This document shows, piece by piece, positions 34,701-42,695 of a DNA stretch of 64,000 bases. This stretch comes from a virus, in IMG/VR virus record IMGVR_UViG_3300046787_000138, positions 1-64,000 of that record; one strand, written 5' to 3'. How positions within the stretch are numbered: position 1 is the stretch's first letter; each line of letters starts with the position of its first letter. The notes below the pieces were generated by a model, which ran no database searches, was not told the origin of the DNA, and was given only the letters and a program-made list of their open reading frames with translations. Made by a program: the position numbers and the translations under genes.

Positions 34701-37700
34701 TGCTGTCGGCCCAAAAAACTTCGGATATGCGCTTGCTGGAAAAAGGCGATCAAGCCTTGGCTCAACGCGGTGGGTCTGAACTCAAGATGTCGCAGCAGAC
34801 GATCACTAAGTCCACACAGAAGCAGGTTGATAAGCTTACAAAGTCTTCGTTCGCCGACAACCTCCGTGACGGCTTCCCCGCACTGACAGCCCTGCGCGGC
34901 AAGACTCCGCTGGTTGATGAGCTCGACTTACGCACCAAGGACTTTAAAGTTAAGGCGTTGACACAGCTCCTGCCTAGCTTGCAGACTGAGACTCTGGTTC
35001 AATGGGCTAGTCGTGTTGACACAGGTGGTGGCCAACGTGGTATCCCCGGCATCGCCGAGTCTTGGCAGGCTACAGGTGATATGGTTGCTATGCGCACCAA
35101 GCTCACGAACGCCATGGGTAAGATCAACGACAAGCTATCTGAGATAGCATCCAAAGCGCCCGAGCAGTACAAGAAACTCGCCGACGTGATGCACTTGTCT
35201 ACACTGCTCTCCAAAGACCCGGCGACGAATAAAACCAACCCTGCGCTTAACCGCATGTGGGGCGAGCTCAAGCCTGAGAATCAGAAGTTGTACGAAGAGA
35301 TGCGTGACTTCTACAAGAACAACCACGAGCTGTATCACGCTTTGCTGGACGAGCAGTTGCAAGCGTCTACCTTGCCGCAAGAAGCCAAGAGCAAACTCAT
35401 TGCGTCCATCAAGAAGATGTACGAGGACGGCAAGAAGCTGTATCCCTACTTCCCACTGATGCGCTATGGTCAGTTCTGGGTGCGCATCGGCAAAGGTAAA
35501 GATGGCGAGTTCCACATGTTTGAGAGCTCTCTCGACCGTGATCGCTTTGTAATGGAGCGCCTGCGCCAAATGAACGCCGACGGCGGCAATCGCACCAAAT
35601 CAGAAATGATGCAGTCTTTGGAGTTGGATGAGGGTAATGACCTGACCAGCGCACGCCGTAATGACGAGAGCGCCAGCGACATGCTGAAGCAAATCTTCAA
35701 CACCATTGATGCCTCAAGCACTGACGGTGAGCTCAAGTCTGAAGCACTCAAAGACGAGATTTACCAGCTCTACTTGCAGACTTTGCCCGACCGCAACTTC
35801 CGCCGTCAGTATTTGAAGCGCCAAGGTAAGGCTGGTTTCTCTGGTGACATTCAGCGCAACTTCATCAACACCGGTACCAACACATCGAACCAACTGGCTC
35901 GTATTAAGTACGGCCCCACCATCATGGGGCAGCTTGAGCGTGCGGAAAGCTCGCTGGTGGGTAACCCCGACAAAGCGCGCCTCGGTGAGTTTGTCTCTGA
36001 GATGCGTATTCGTGCAGAGATGCAAGTTCGCCCAGACCCTGAGAATGGCGTCGGCTATGACTTGGCCAAGCTAGCAAACACTTCGGCGTTCCTGTGGATG
36101 ATGACCTCGGTGAAGACCATGGCCACCCAGTTTACGTCTATTCCTATCTTCGTAGCTCCTGTGTTGGCGTCAAAGCACGGCACGGCTAAGACCGCTGCGG
36201 CCTTGGGTAAAGCACTGAACGTGTTCAACGGCATCGGCATCGTGGGTAAGGATGGTAAGTACGCTCCACCAAGCATGGAGAACTTAAAAGGTTTGACTGT
36301 CGACGAGAAAGCCGCCATGCAGTACATGGTGGACCGGGGCTTGAGCGATAACACAATGGCGTTTGAGCTGGGCAATCGGCGCGATATGTCTACTGCGGCG
36401 TACAACAACCCCGTGCGTGCGGGTATGCGTCAAATCTCAAACGCTATGACAGCTATGTTCCACCACGCGGAACGCTTGATTCGTGAAGTGACGTTTATTA
36501 CTTCCTACCGTTTGAACCGAGATGCTGGCAAAACCCATGAGCAAGCACTGCGCTTGGCCGAGGCCGAGTCGCATGAGGCACTGAACAACTACCATGGCTC
36601 TAACCGCCCACGCGGTGTCTTGGCCAACAAACAACGCGAAGTCCGACTCGACGCGCACAAGCCGCTTGGCCGTGCCGTGCTCCAGTTCAAGATGTACCCA
36701 GCGTTTGTGACCACTTACTTTGTGCGAAACTTCTATCGCATGACGCGTGACATGGACCCTCAAGTTCGCAAAGAAGCGCGTGTTCAATTCCTCGGCTCGT
36801 TGATGATGTCATTCAGCTTGGCTGGCTACGTCGGTATCCCCGGTGTCAGCTTTGCTATGGGCATTATCCAAGGTCTGTTGAACGGCCTGCGCGGAGAAGA
36901 TGACGATGATGAGTTGGAAGGCCGCAACCTTGAGTTTTGGATTCGCAACAAGTGGATGCCTGAGACCTTCGGCAACATCAAGATCGGCGGCAAAGGGCTC
37001 GACGAGATTCTCGATCGCGGTGTAGTTACCGCGCTAACCGGCTACGACATCACAAGTAGCTTGTCGATGAACAACATGTGGCTTCCTGAGCAGAAGGAAC
37101 AGGCTACCGCCGTCGGCGAAATGCAGAGCTTCTTGTTGTCGTTGGCTGGTCCCGGCGCATCGCTTGCTACTACGCAAATCCCCAAAGCGATCGACTACTT
37201 TAACCAAGGCAAGGTACTGCAAGGTATGGAGCAGCTGTCCCCAGCGTTGTTCCGTGGCGGCTTGACTGCGGCTCGCTACGGCCAAGAAGGTGCGACCACT
37301 ACATCTGGCGCAGTGATTAAGGAGCCCGAAGAGTTCACCAAAGGGCAGTTGTTGGCGCAAAGCGCTGGCTTCGTCACCGAGGGGCTTCAAGCCAAACGGG
37401 AAGCTATCTTTGTGCTGCAAGGTGAGATCATGAAGGTCAAACAAGAGCGCACTAAGCTGCTCGACCGCCTCGACTTGGAAATTACCAAAGGCTCTGATGA
37501 CGACGTAGAGAAGGCGTTCGACAAGGTGTTCAAGTTCAACTCGCGCAATCCAATGGATGCAATCGACAGCGACAATATCAAGCAATCATTGAAGAAGCAG
37601 ATGGAACGCCGCATGATGTCTGACCGTGGGTTCCCAATCGACAAGAAGTACTACCCGTTCGTCGCCGACCTGCTCGACCCAAGCAGTGCGAAACTCGATC

Positions 37701-37717
37701 GAGAAGCTGCGAAATAA
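31712..37717 (+). CDS. Giant internal virion protein with zinc-metallopeptidase-like and LPD38-like regions, 2001 aa
   Basis: The longest gene in the window. Residues 5-41 carry three tandem WW repeats (WWDEAPL, WWQAAPL, WWQAAPV). Residues 140-190 include a strongly hydrophobic Ala/Gly/Val segment. A zincin motif HELLH lies at residues 864-868 (TVLHELLHAAT). The C-terminal third, from about 1450, contains membrane-like helices and PLGRAVLQFKMYPAF, features of the large polyvalent protein-associated LPD38-like domain. This is probably an injected effector with protease activity; the family connection is from memory and needs a profile search. Confidence 0.72.
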   Translation: MAKNWWDEAPLAEEKSAEWWQAAPLAKEEAKAGEWWQAAPVVKAEPKPEDQSFLRSVADVPLKAASGLATGVRLVADAFGAGSGVSNTIKGVEDYIGDLYSAQSKKDSAEISRIMKDAEDKGVGDQVKAAIKAFTVAPIDTVVNALGTSAPAIVAGLGASVLGAGALATTAVGAGVGATMGAGTIKGSIYDAVKEELGKTEMPEDQIEARAQLAQNYNGKNLDQILMGSALGAIGATTGFEPAVARQVAKQIATGSVKKQAVTTAAKEFAGEAAEGGQEQLAQNIALQREGYDVPTMRGVVGQATLEGLAGAGLGATSGVREGLEARRIAAEKDMPVPATAEQPAPTPETAPVEERVTARAQELQSQGMQADDAIKVATRNIADEDAKARAPEAEAAIADVAPNPERVAELIPTLQQEFGMSLAEAEGTAIDLATEEAKEDALTQRDAAGETNVGQPIAEAGGVSPELAGQPDQIEPAGGAGELATDGVVPAGEDVVPTVAGEAVEPSALKTDEQLLAEADAEDRRYAEHDAKVAEARSVARNNFDSALDQVNSAEYNGDIDAAFDSYSQNTSDTLAEQGNRDYILTGAREFDKLVAEYKAKQGAQVGTETTEAVQAETQGQEPAPTAEVTAPVVAPTKASKKAQDKANLKAVEELETKFAEISRPLTSEEVESMQQARESDLIQDPAYKVDYLRDRRMAKIQAINDILDMREKMKTASPEVKARLNDLINSPSISKQEYDDVVKGRAYRAKYSAQLKAAEAPADTKFNNATNGAQALAIVIKTGNGFQKMLAKRILPFVRNVKFVVVEKGNEPDALKTEKGEKFWKNASGLFVQNDATGERTVYVAGDSYGELQGINNITVLHELLHAATNQKLYLGLKAIENGFSSDAALTKAVRDLQDVMHRVQDYIIENKGQLPPAIVAIIKNTNGMAITDVREFLAYGMSDPDFQEFMMQVQGVEEDVSFFSRFVAAIREFFKMGEDTTNALTDLIVSTDRLLSAQKTSDMRLLEKGDQALAQRGGSELKMSQQTITKSTQKQVDKLTKSSFADNLRDGFPALTALRGKTPLVDELDLRTKDFKVKALTQLLPSLQTETLVQWASRVDTGGGQRGIPGIAESWQATGDMVAMRTKLTNAMGKINDKLSEIASKAPEQYKKLADVMHLSTLLSKDPATNKTNPALNRMWGELKPENQKLYEEMRDFYKNNHELYHALLDEQLQASTLPQEAKSKLIASIKKMYEDGKKLYPYFPLMRYGQFWVRIGKGKDGEFHMFESSLDRDRFVMERLRQMNADGGNRTKSEMMQSLELDEGNDLTSARRNDESASDMLKQIFNTIDASSTDGELKSEALKDEIYQLYLQTLPDRNFRRQYLKRQGKAGFSGDIQRNFINTGTNTSNQLARIKYGPTIMGQLERAESSLVGNPDKARLGEFVSEMRIRAEMQVRPDPENGVGYDLAKLANTSAFLWMMTSVKTMATQFTSIPIFVAPVLASKHGTAKTAAALGKALNVFNGIGIVGKDGKYAPPSMENLKGLTVDEKAAMQYMVDRGLSDNTMAFELGNRRDMSTAAYNNPVRAGMRQISNAMTAMFHHAERLIREVTFITSYRLNRDAGKTHEQALRLAEAESHEALNNYHGSNRPRGVLANKQREVRLDAHKPLGRAVLQFKMYPAFVTTYFVRNFYRMTRDMDPQVRKEARVQFLGSLMMSFSLAGYVGIPGVSFAMGIIQGLLNGLRGEDDDDELEGRNLEFWIRNKWMPETFGNIKIGGKGLDEILDRGVVTALTGYDITSSLSMNNMWLPEQKEQATAVGEMQSFLLSLAGPGASLATTQIPKAIDYFNQGKVLQGMEQLSPALFRGGLTAARYGQEGATTTSGAVIKEPEEFTKGQLLAQSAGFVTEGLQAKREAIFVLQGEIMKVKQERTKLLDRLDLEITKGSDDDVEKAFDKVFKFNSRNPMDAIDSDNIKQSLKKQMERRMMSDRGFPIDKKYYPFVADLLDPSSAKLDREAAK

Positions 37718-37720
37718 AAA

Positions 37721-37741
37721 AGCCCCGCACTAGGCGGGGCT
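37721..37741 (-). terminator. Rho-independent terminator at the late-early convergence
   Basis: AGCCCCGC (37721-37728) pairs with GCGGGGCT (37734-37741), loop ACTAG. On the minus strand the stem is followed by TTTTTTATTT, so it stops leftward early transcripts. For rightward late transcripts there is a stem but no T run. Confidence 0.85.
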
Positions 37742-37757
37742 AACAGAGTGATGGCAA

Positions 37758-37770
37758 CTAACATTGTTAG
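37758..37770. promoter_or_regulatory. Palindromic box 4
   Basis: Exact CTAACA-T-TGTTAG between the terminator and the last early gene. It is the only copy between 0.7 and 49 kb, 6 bp downstream (in early transcription) of the stop codon at 37777. Confidence 0.85.
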
Positions 37771-37776
37771 TCTACG

Positions 37777-37971
37777 TCAGGTTCTCCAGACGCGCAATCC
37801 TTTGATGCCTTCTTCTATGGTTACTTTGGTAACCACAGCTATCTTCAATCTCTTCGTGATTTGCGCGATTGTTTTACGGGCTTCTTTGTGGTCGATGCAG
37901 GGCACAAAGAAGCTGTGCCCTTTTCGGAACTTGCCCCAATCAATCCGGTACGTTACCGTCTCGATCTTCAT
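37777..37971 (-). CDS. Small basic phage protein, 64 aa
   Basis: The start ATG at 37971 lies inside the end of the primase-helicase gene, with GGAGGTG 9 nt upstream inside that gene, so translation is coupled. The protein is basic, with a Lys/Arg-rich helix (HKEARKTIAQITKRLK, residues 28-43) after a beta strand, then a second strand pair. It could bind nucleic acid. The gene ends just before box 4 and the terminator. Unknown family. Confidence 0.75.
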   Translation of the reverse strand: MKIETVTYRIDWGKFRKGHSFFVPCIDHKEARKTIAQITKRLKIAVVTKVTIEEGIKGLRVWRT

Positions 37972-40792
37972 CGGCTAACACCTCCAGTGGTACGAGACTG
38001 TCGAAGTTCTTGGTGTTGAAGTGCAGTGCGCGGACGGCTGGGGAAACCATCTTCATGCCCTTCGACATACGCTTGTTGACGGCTTCAATGAACACGCCCT
38101 CGCTGGTCAACTGCTTGATTGCGTCACGGTAGTGAATCTGGAACTTCACGCAGTAGTCTTTGAACGCCTTGGCCGCAATGAACAGGTCACCCGTGTCTGG
38201 CTCAAACCGCATGAGAAGTTCGCCCTTCGGCTCGGCCAGTGGCAGTGCCTCCATATTCGTGCGCTTGTCCACCACTCCGTTCACAACCAAGGCGTTGTTC
38301 ATGTGTGAGTTGATGAAGTCGCCGAGCATGATGGTCGGGTTAGAAGCAGGTGGGGTCACCTCGTCGCGCATCTCAGCCAGCATACCGACCAACCACTTGT
38401 AGATTGCCTTCATGTCGTAGTCGTGCAAGCCGAGTTCCTTGGAAATCAAACCACCAGCAATGTTGATGGCAGCGGCGGCTGACCAGAAGCGCTCCCGTGC
38501 GGTGAACTGAACTTCCTTGTCGATACGGGCTTGGATGCTGCGAACCAAAGCAATGGCCTCTTCCAAGTTGTTGACGAGCCACTCGGCATAAATGTCACCG
38601 GCGTGGCCGTAGTTCTCAAGCATCTGATGGTCAAACATCTGCTTACCTTCTTCGACGCTGATGATCGTTGTCGGCTCAATCTTGTACTCAAGCAGACGCA
38701 TGGATTCGCCGTCGGGTGAGTTCTTTGCCGCACCGAGTTTCTCGTAGAAGCTGGCGTTGGACGATGCCAAGGTCATGTTGTTCCACTTGGTGTGGTTGGC
38801 GCGCAGCTCGTTGGTTTGCGACTTAGCGCGGTCCTTGCCTCGGCCTTGAGAGATGCTGTAAGCTAAGTCAGAGAACTCCATGGGGCTGGTGTTCGTGATC
38901 TCGTCGATCGTGTTGGGCAGGTTGTTGTGCACACCGAGACGCATCATCTTGGCATTGAGCGTGTCCTTCCACATCGAAGACAACTCTTTGGGGTGGCCCC
39001 AGACACTGTTGCACATAAACAACGCTGTCGACTTACCTGAACCTGACGACTTGTGGATGACGTTGATGATCGCGCCGCTCAAGCCCGTGAACTTCAACAA
39101 CGGGGAGCCAAAGGCTGTGAGTGCTGCAAACGCATGGGGCTCAAGGCCGGGCCGTGCGTACATGTTGAACACCTCTTTCCACTTCTCGAACGTACCAGTC
39201 GGCACCATCTTCTCGGCAAACGCACGGGTGATGGCTGATGGTGGGCTGTAAAACACCCCGTCTTTTGTAATCTCTCGGTCGCCGACAATGAACTTGCTGT
39301 CGTTGTCGACCCATCCAAATTGTGTTCGCATAACTTCTGCCTTCCTCACATACTGTAAATTTTTCATGAACGCCACGACGAAGATCGCCAGTAGCTCATG
39401 TTGCTTTTGTGTTGCCATCACACCATGGTGTGACAGTTGTTTGCGCAGCTCATCTTTCGCTGAGATTGCTGTCGCTGGAATAGAGAACTCTTTCACCCCA
39501 TCGTGCGGCAGGTGCAGTCGGAACAGGGCCACTTCACCCATCTCGGGGTCTTTCATACGCTTGACCACGTACAGGTCATGCTCGTACACCAGCACAGAGT
39601 CATCCTCGTCGGTCTCCCCTTTGCGCCAGATACCGCCTTCTTTGCCACGGAAGAAAGGGAATGGGTACTCAGGAATACGGTAGCTTGTGACTTCTCCTTC
39701 TTCCTCTGTCGGCTCCTGCTCAACGACGTACTCACCGTCTTCGACTTCAGCTTGGGCAATTTCCATGCCGAGCACGATTGGGGATTTGATCTTGCCTTTG
39801 TGTGGGCACCCTGCGCAGCCAGTCGGGTTGATCTTCTCGAATGTCAGGCAGTGATGAGGGCCACCGTTCGCAACCAACTCGGCTACCTTCTTATCTACCT
39901 CGGAAGGGTTGTAGGCTGGGTACTGACTGGACATCATGTGGGCAGCTTTGTCTTTGTCCACGCAGAACGCAGTGATCGACAGGGCGGAGCGCCACAGGGG
40001 TTCCTCAATAGTGTCTTGGTTTTGGTAGCAGTAGTTCAGCTGGGCACAGCCGTTCTCCGCTTTCATCATGATGTTTTTGAACCGCTTAACCTTGTTGCCC
40101 ATCAAGGCTTCCATCATTGGGCTGATGGACGGTAAGAAGTCAGGTTTGTCGTCAACTGGGTCGGCAGCGCCGAGCAGCTCTTTCCATTGGTCGTACGTCA
40201 GGGTCTGTGTGTTCTCGTTGAGAACAGTGACTTCCATCGGTTCGGCTTGCTTGAAGTTAAATGTGCCGGGGATGCGCAGTACCCGTGCTGCTTCGAATAC
40301 GGAGGAATCCACAATGATGCCGTGCTCAACGCACAGTTCACGTAGACGAGTTGCGAGGGGGAGCCAGTCGCGGCGCTCAACTGTTTCTTCAATCAACCAG
40401 TAGGCGTGAACGCCATAACCTGAGCTGACCATAATTGGGCGGGGCAATCTTGCGGCGATGCAGAACTTCTTCAGTTCATCCAAGCCGATTTGCTGCGTGA
40501 GATACCCTTTGATGATGCCTTTTTCATCGGGTACGCCTTTTGTTGGGCCGCAGTCAATATCCATCCACAGTGCGCGGAAGTAAGTGGCGTTGTCTGCTGT
40601 GCGCTTGTTCAGTGGGCCGTACTTGGCGCAACCGAAATACACATCGAACTTGTTGTCCACCAACGTCTGAGTCTGTGCCTCTACTTCTTCTCTCGTATCG
40701 AAAAACTTTTGGTCTGGGTACCGTCCAAGCCCGAGCACACAATACCGGCCTTCGGTGGGCAGTACGGTGTCGAGAAGGTCGAAGTTAGACAT
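37940..40792 (-). CDS. Bifunctional primase-helicase (AEP primase plus P-loop ATPase), 950 aa
   Basis: The N-terminal 230 residues look like an archaeo-eukaryotic primase: MDIDCG (Asp78, Asp80) would be the metal-binding DxD, and SSGYGVHAYW (123-132) the conserved Ser/Gly/His motif. A Cys set CAGCPHKGK follows in the middle. The C-terminal part carries Walker A HKSSGSGKST (580-589) and later acidic and Arg residues. It should prime and unwind DNA at the fork. It shares its operon with SSB-like and HTH genes from the promoter at 42668-42695. GGAG-poor start; a hairpin lies just upstream. Confidence 0.85.
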   Translation of the reverse strand: MSNFDLLDTVLPTEGRYCVLGLGRYPDQKFFDTREEVEAQTQTLVDNKFDVYFGCAKYGPLNKRTADNATYFRALWMDIDCGPTKGVPDEKGIIKGYLTQQIGLDELKKFCIAARLPRPIMVSSGYGVHAYWLIEETVERRDWLPLATRLRELCVEHGIIVDSSVFEAARVLRIPGTFNFKQAEPMEVTVLNENTQTLTYDQWKELLGAADPVDDKPDFLPSISPMMEALMGNKVKRFKNIMMKAENGCAQLNYCYQNQDTIEEPLWRSALSITAFCVDKDKAAHMMSSQYPAYNPSEVDKKVAELVANGGPHHCLTFEKINPTGCAGCPHKGKIKSPIVLGMEIAQAEVEDGEYVVEQEPTEEEGEVTSYRIPEYPFPFFRGKEGGIWRKGETDEDDSVLVYEHDLYVVKRMKDPEMGEVALFRLHLPHDGVKEFSIPATAISAKDELRKQLSHHGVMATQKQHELLAIFVVAFMKNLQYVRKAEVMRTQFGWVDNDSKFIVGDREITKDGVFYSPPSAITRAFAEKMVPTGTFEKWKEVFNMYARPGLEPHAFAALTAFGSPLLKFTGLSGAIINVIHKSSGSGKSTALFMCNSVWGHPKELSSMWKDTLNAKMMRLGVHNNLPNTIDEITNTSPMEFSDLAYSISQGRGKDRAKSQTNELRANHTKWNNMTLASSNASFYEKLGAAKNSPDGESMRLLEYKIEPTTIISVEEGKQMFDHQMLENYGHAGDIYAEWLVNNLEEAIALVRSIQARIDKEVQFTARERFWSAAAAINIAGGLISKELGLHDYDMKAIYKWLVGMLAEMRDEVTPPASNPTIMLGDFINSHMNNALVVNGVVDKRTNMEALPLAEPKGELLMRFEPDTGDLFIAAKAFKDYCVKFQIHYRDAIKQLTSEGVFIEAVNKRMSKGMKMVSPAVRALHFNTKNFDSLVPLEVLADEDRDGNVPD

Positions 40793-40821
40793 ATTGGTTT
40801 TCTTTTAGGGACGGCAAAGCT

Positions 40822-40837
40822 GGGGGCCGAAGCCCCC
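40822..40837 (-). other. GC-rich TTCG stem-loop between HTH and primase genes
   Basis: On the minus strand GGGGGC-TTCG-GCCCCC, a 6-bp stem with a stable tetraloop, is followed by no T run. It could attenuate or stabilise the transcript between the HTH gene and the primase-helicase gene. Confidence 0.5.
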
Positions 40838-40851
40838 GTCAGTGCACGGAT

Positions 40852-41091
40852 TTACTTTTTTGCCTTGAGGCGCGGGAGCAAACGCTCAATCTGTTCGCTA
40901 TGAGTACGGCTCGGGAGCGTGGTGCCCCAGAACCAGTTGTAGATGGTCGCTCGACTCACATCAAGACGACCAGCTATATCACTCACAGGAATGTTGAGAG
41001 CAATGCAAGTGCGGCCAAGGACGACGCCCCATGACTTGTCATCGGCCTTTTTATTGGCTTCGACTAGCTGGTAGCTGTATCCGTAGCTCAT
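40852..41091 (-). CDS. Helix-turn-helix DNA-binding protein, 79 aa
   Basis: Residues 34-55 (IPVSDIAGRLDVSRATIYNW) have the pattern of a helix-turn-helix with a Ser-Arg-Ala-Thr-Ile recognition helix, as in small XRE or resolvase-type proteins. The SSB-like gene ends 3 nt upstream and carries GAGGAG in its last codons, which serves as the ribosome-binding site. It is a small, basic protein and one of several candidates to bind the palindromic boxes. The promoter is that of 42668-42695. Confidence 0.78.
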   Translation of the reverse strand: MSYGYSYQLVEANKKADDKSWGVVLGRTCIALNIPVSDIAGRLDVSRATIYNWFWGTTLPSRTHSEQIERLLPRLKAKK

Positions 41092-41094
41092 TGC

Positions 41095-41988
41095 TTACTC
41101 CTCGTCAGACCAAGCTTTGACCACGTCGTCCAGACCCTTCTTGGGGGTTGGGGTAGGGGTAGCAGCTTTAGCGCTTTCGCGTTTGACTGGCTCGGCAACA
41201 TCCTCGGCCACAGGTGCGGCAGCTTTAGGAGCAGGTGCGGCCAATGCAGGAGCACGACCCGACGCATCCGCTTGGTACGGAGTCATCGTCACCATCTTTT
41301 GAACTTCGGGCTTCTTAGCCACTTCGCTCGTCACTGCGTACTGATCTTTGCTGATGAATCGTGCAGGTGTGAACAAGATGGATTGGTTGTCGTTGTTCTC
41401 GTTAAAGCTCAACGTAGTCACCACGTAGTCCAAGCTCTTGCCGTTGTTGGCCAAGTACTTGGTGTAGTTCTCAAAGGTGTGGGTGTTGTCAGCAGTGCCT
41501 TCGCCGAACAGGGACTTGGACGCCAAGTTCAGTTGATAGACTTCGCCTTCCAAAGAAGTACCAAAATCTTCCACCAAGTTCACAGCGATACGGCGGCTGT
41601 AACGGCAAGCCTTGGATGTACCTTGACCCGAACCTTTGATGTTCTGAGCGCAGGTGTCGCAACGGCTAGCTTGGGGTGCAGTCGAACCAGCATCGGGGGC
41701 AACGCCATCATTCGAGAAGCAGTCAGGTGCAGTTGGGTCGGCATCGGGTGTCCATTGCTTTGCGTAGAAGATACGACCGACTTTGGGGGATGCGTTCACG
41801 ATGACGACTTCGAGGTCGCCTTTGACCTTGCCCATCTCTTCGCCGCCGACCATCTTACGGAAGATACCGTTCTTAGGCACGATGCGCTTAACGCCAGACT
41901 TACCAGCGAGTTGTTTGGTGAGGTCACTGACGCCAGCGGTTTGCAGGAAGTCAGGCAGGTCTTGGTTCAAAAGTGCGATGTTACTCAT
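41095..41988 (-). CDS. Putative single-stranded DNA-binding protein, 297 aa
   Basis: Likely T7 gp2.5- or gp32-type. Beta-rich body up to about residue 245, with four Cys in a putative zinc site (Cys90, Cys110, Cys113, Cys128). It then has an Ala/Pro/Lys linker and an acidic ending VVKAWSDEE, typical of SSB tails that recruit polymerase or helicase. It lies in the replication operon. The start overlaps the small upstream gene by 4 bp. Assigned from architecture, not sequence match. Confidence 0.68.
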   Translation of the reverse strand: MSNIALLNQDLPDFLQTAGVSDLTKQLAGKSGVKRIVPKNGIFRKMVGGEEMGKVKGDLEVVIVNASPKVGRIFYAKQWTPDADPTAPDCFSNDGVAPDAGSTAPQASRCDTCAQNIKGSGQGTSKACRYSRRIAVNLVEDFGTSLEGEVYQLNLASKSLFGEGTADNTHTFENYTKYLANNGKSLDYVVTTLSFNENNDNQSILFTPARFISKDQYAVTSEVAKKPEVQKMVTMTPYQADASGRAPALAAPAPKAAAPVAEDVAEPVKRESAKAATPTPTPKKGLDDVVKAWSDEE

Positions 41989-42128
41989 TTAGTTTCTCCT
42001 TGGATAAATTCAAAAATTTCTTTGGCGATGGCGACGGGGCCATCATCTGCATCTGCTTGGGCTACGTTGCTGAGGTATTTAACAGCCAGCTCCATTGCGA
42101 ACATGCGCATTTGGATTTCTTCGTTCAT
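41985..42128 (-). CDS. Small acidic protein, 47 aa
   Basis: A short gene read directly from the sequence. It overlaps the SSB-like gene by ATGA and has CGGAGTAAATGAA upstream. The product is a single amphipathic helix pair with the sequence start NEEIQMRMFAMELAVKYL and an acidic middle. Possibly a replication accessory or regulatory peptide. No known family. Confidence 0.62.
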   Translation of the reverse strand: MNEEIQMRMFAMELAVKYLSNVAQADADDGPVAIAKEIFEFIQGETK

Positions 42129-42142
42129 TTCATTTACTCCGA

Positions 42143-42559
42143 TTATTTAGCGCGTCGTACGACGATGGTGTATTCACTCTCAACATTCAAGCCCATCGGC
42201 AGTGCGTCAGGGTTCTCGTTGAGAAAGTCCTTCATGTTGGTTTGGTGCAAGCGTTTCTCCAGCAAGCCGAAGGCGTTGTGCTCCTTAATGAAGGCGTACA
42301 TGGAATCCCAGTCGCCAGTCCAGTACTTTGACTTGACCGAACGAATGATGGTTCCGTGGGGGGTCTTGATGCTGTCAGCACCAATCTCTTTGCATGAGTC
42401 GAGCATCTGCTCGGCCAGCATTTTCTGTTGCTCTTCGAGGTCTTTGTCCACGTTCTCAAACTCACGTTTGTTCTCGGCACGGGTATCTCGAATCTTCAGG
42501 TAGATAGCGGTAAGCTGATCTAGGTCTGGCCGTGTGGCCGCTTCATTTTCTTCACTCAT
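42143..42559 (-). CDS. Conserved phage protein, 138 aa
   Basis: The N-terminal 55 residues form a charged coiled coil (EENEAATRPDL, then KNDKDLEEQQKML-like heptads). A globular part follows with the stretch SIKTPHGTIIRSVKSKYW, a motif seen in several phage replication regions. AAGGAG precedes the ATG at 42559. It is the first gene of the operon behind the promoter at 42668-42695. Role unknown; possibly a Gam- or annealing-like accessory, but I have no direct evidence. Confidence 0.7.
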   Translation of the reverse strand: MSEENEAATRPDLDQLTAIYLKIRDTRAENKREFENVDKDLEEQQKMLAEQMLDSCKEIGADSIKTPHGTIIRSVKSKYWTGDWDSMYAFIKEHNAFGLLEKRLHQTNMKDFLNENPDALPMGLNVESEYTIVVRRAK

Positions 42560-42667
42560 CTAACACTCCTTTGGTTGGTAAAAAGTTGTGGCGGTAATGG
42601 ATTGCACCATCTTCAAAACTGTTCCTTGAGCCCACTGAAAGGTATTTACAGACTCGCCACGAAACCG

Positions 42668-42695
42668 ACTATATCACATCTTTAGACATTGTCAA
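42668..42695 (-). promoter_or_regulatory. Early promoter for the SSB-primase operon
   Basis: Minus strand TTGACA (42690-42695), 16-bp spacer, TATAGT (42668-42673). It lies over the 3' end of the SNF2 helicase gene. The spacer and extended -10 (GATGTGATATAGT) match the promoter at 49079-49106. No palindromic box is next to this promoter. Confidence 0.82.

Noticed and set aside
33494-34765. 423-codon minus-strand frame opposite the giant internal virion protein
   Set aside because: No ribosome-binding site or recognisable motif, and it overlaps the HELLH coding region on the other strand.
37748-37978. 76-codon plus-strand frame opposite the gene at 37777
   Set aside because: No ribosome-binding site; the minus-strand gene is coupled to the primase gene by an internal GGAGGTG.
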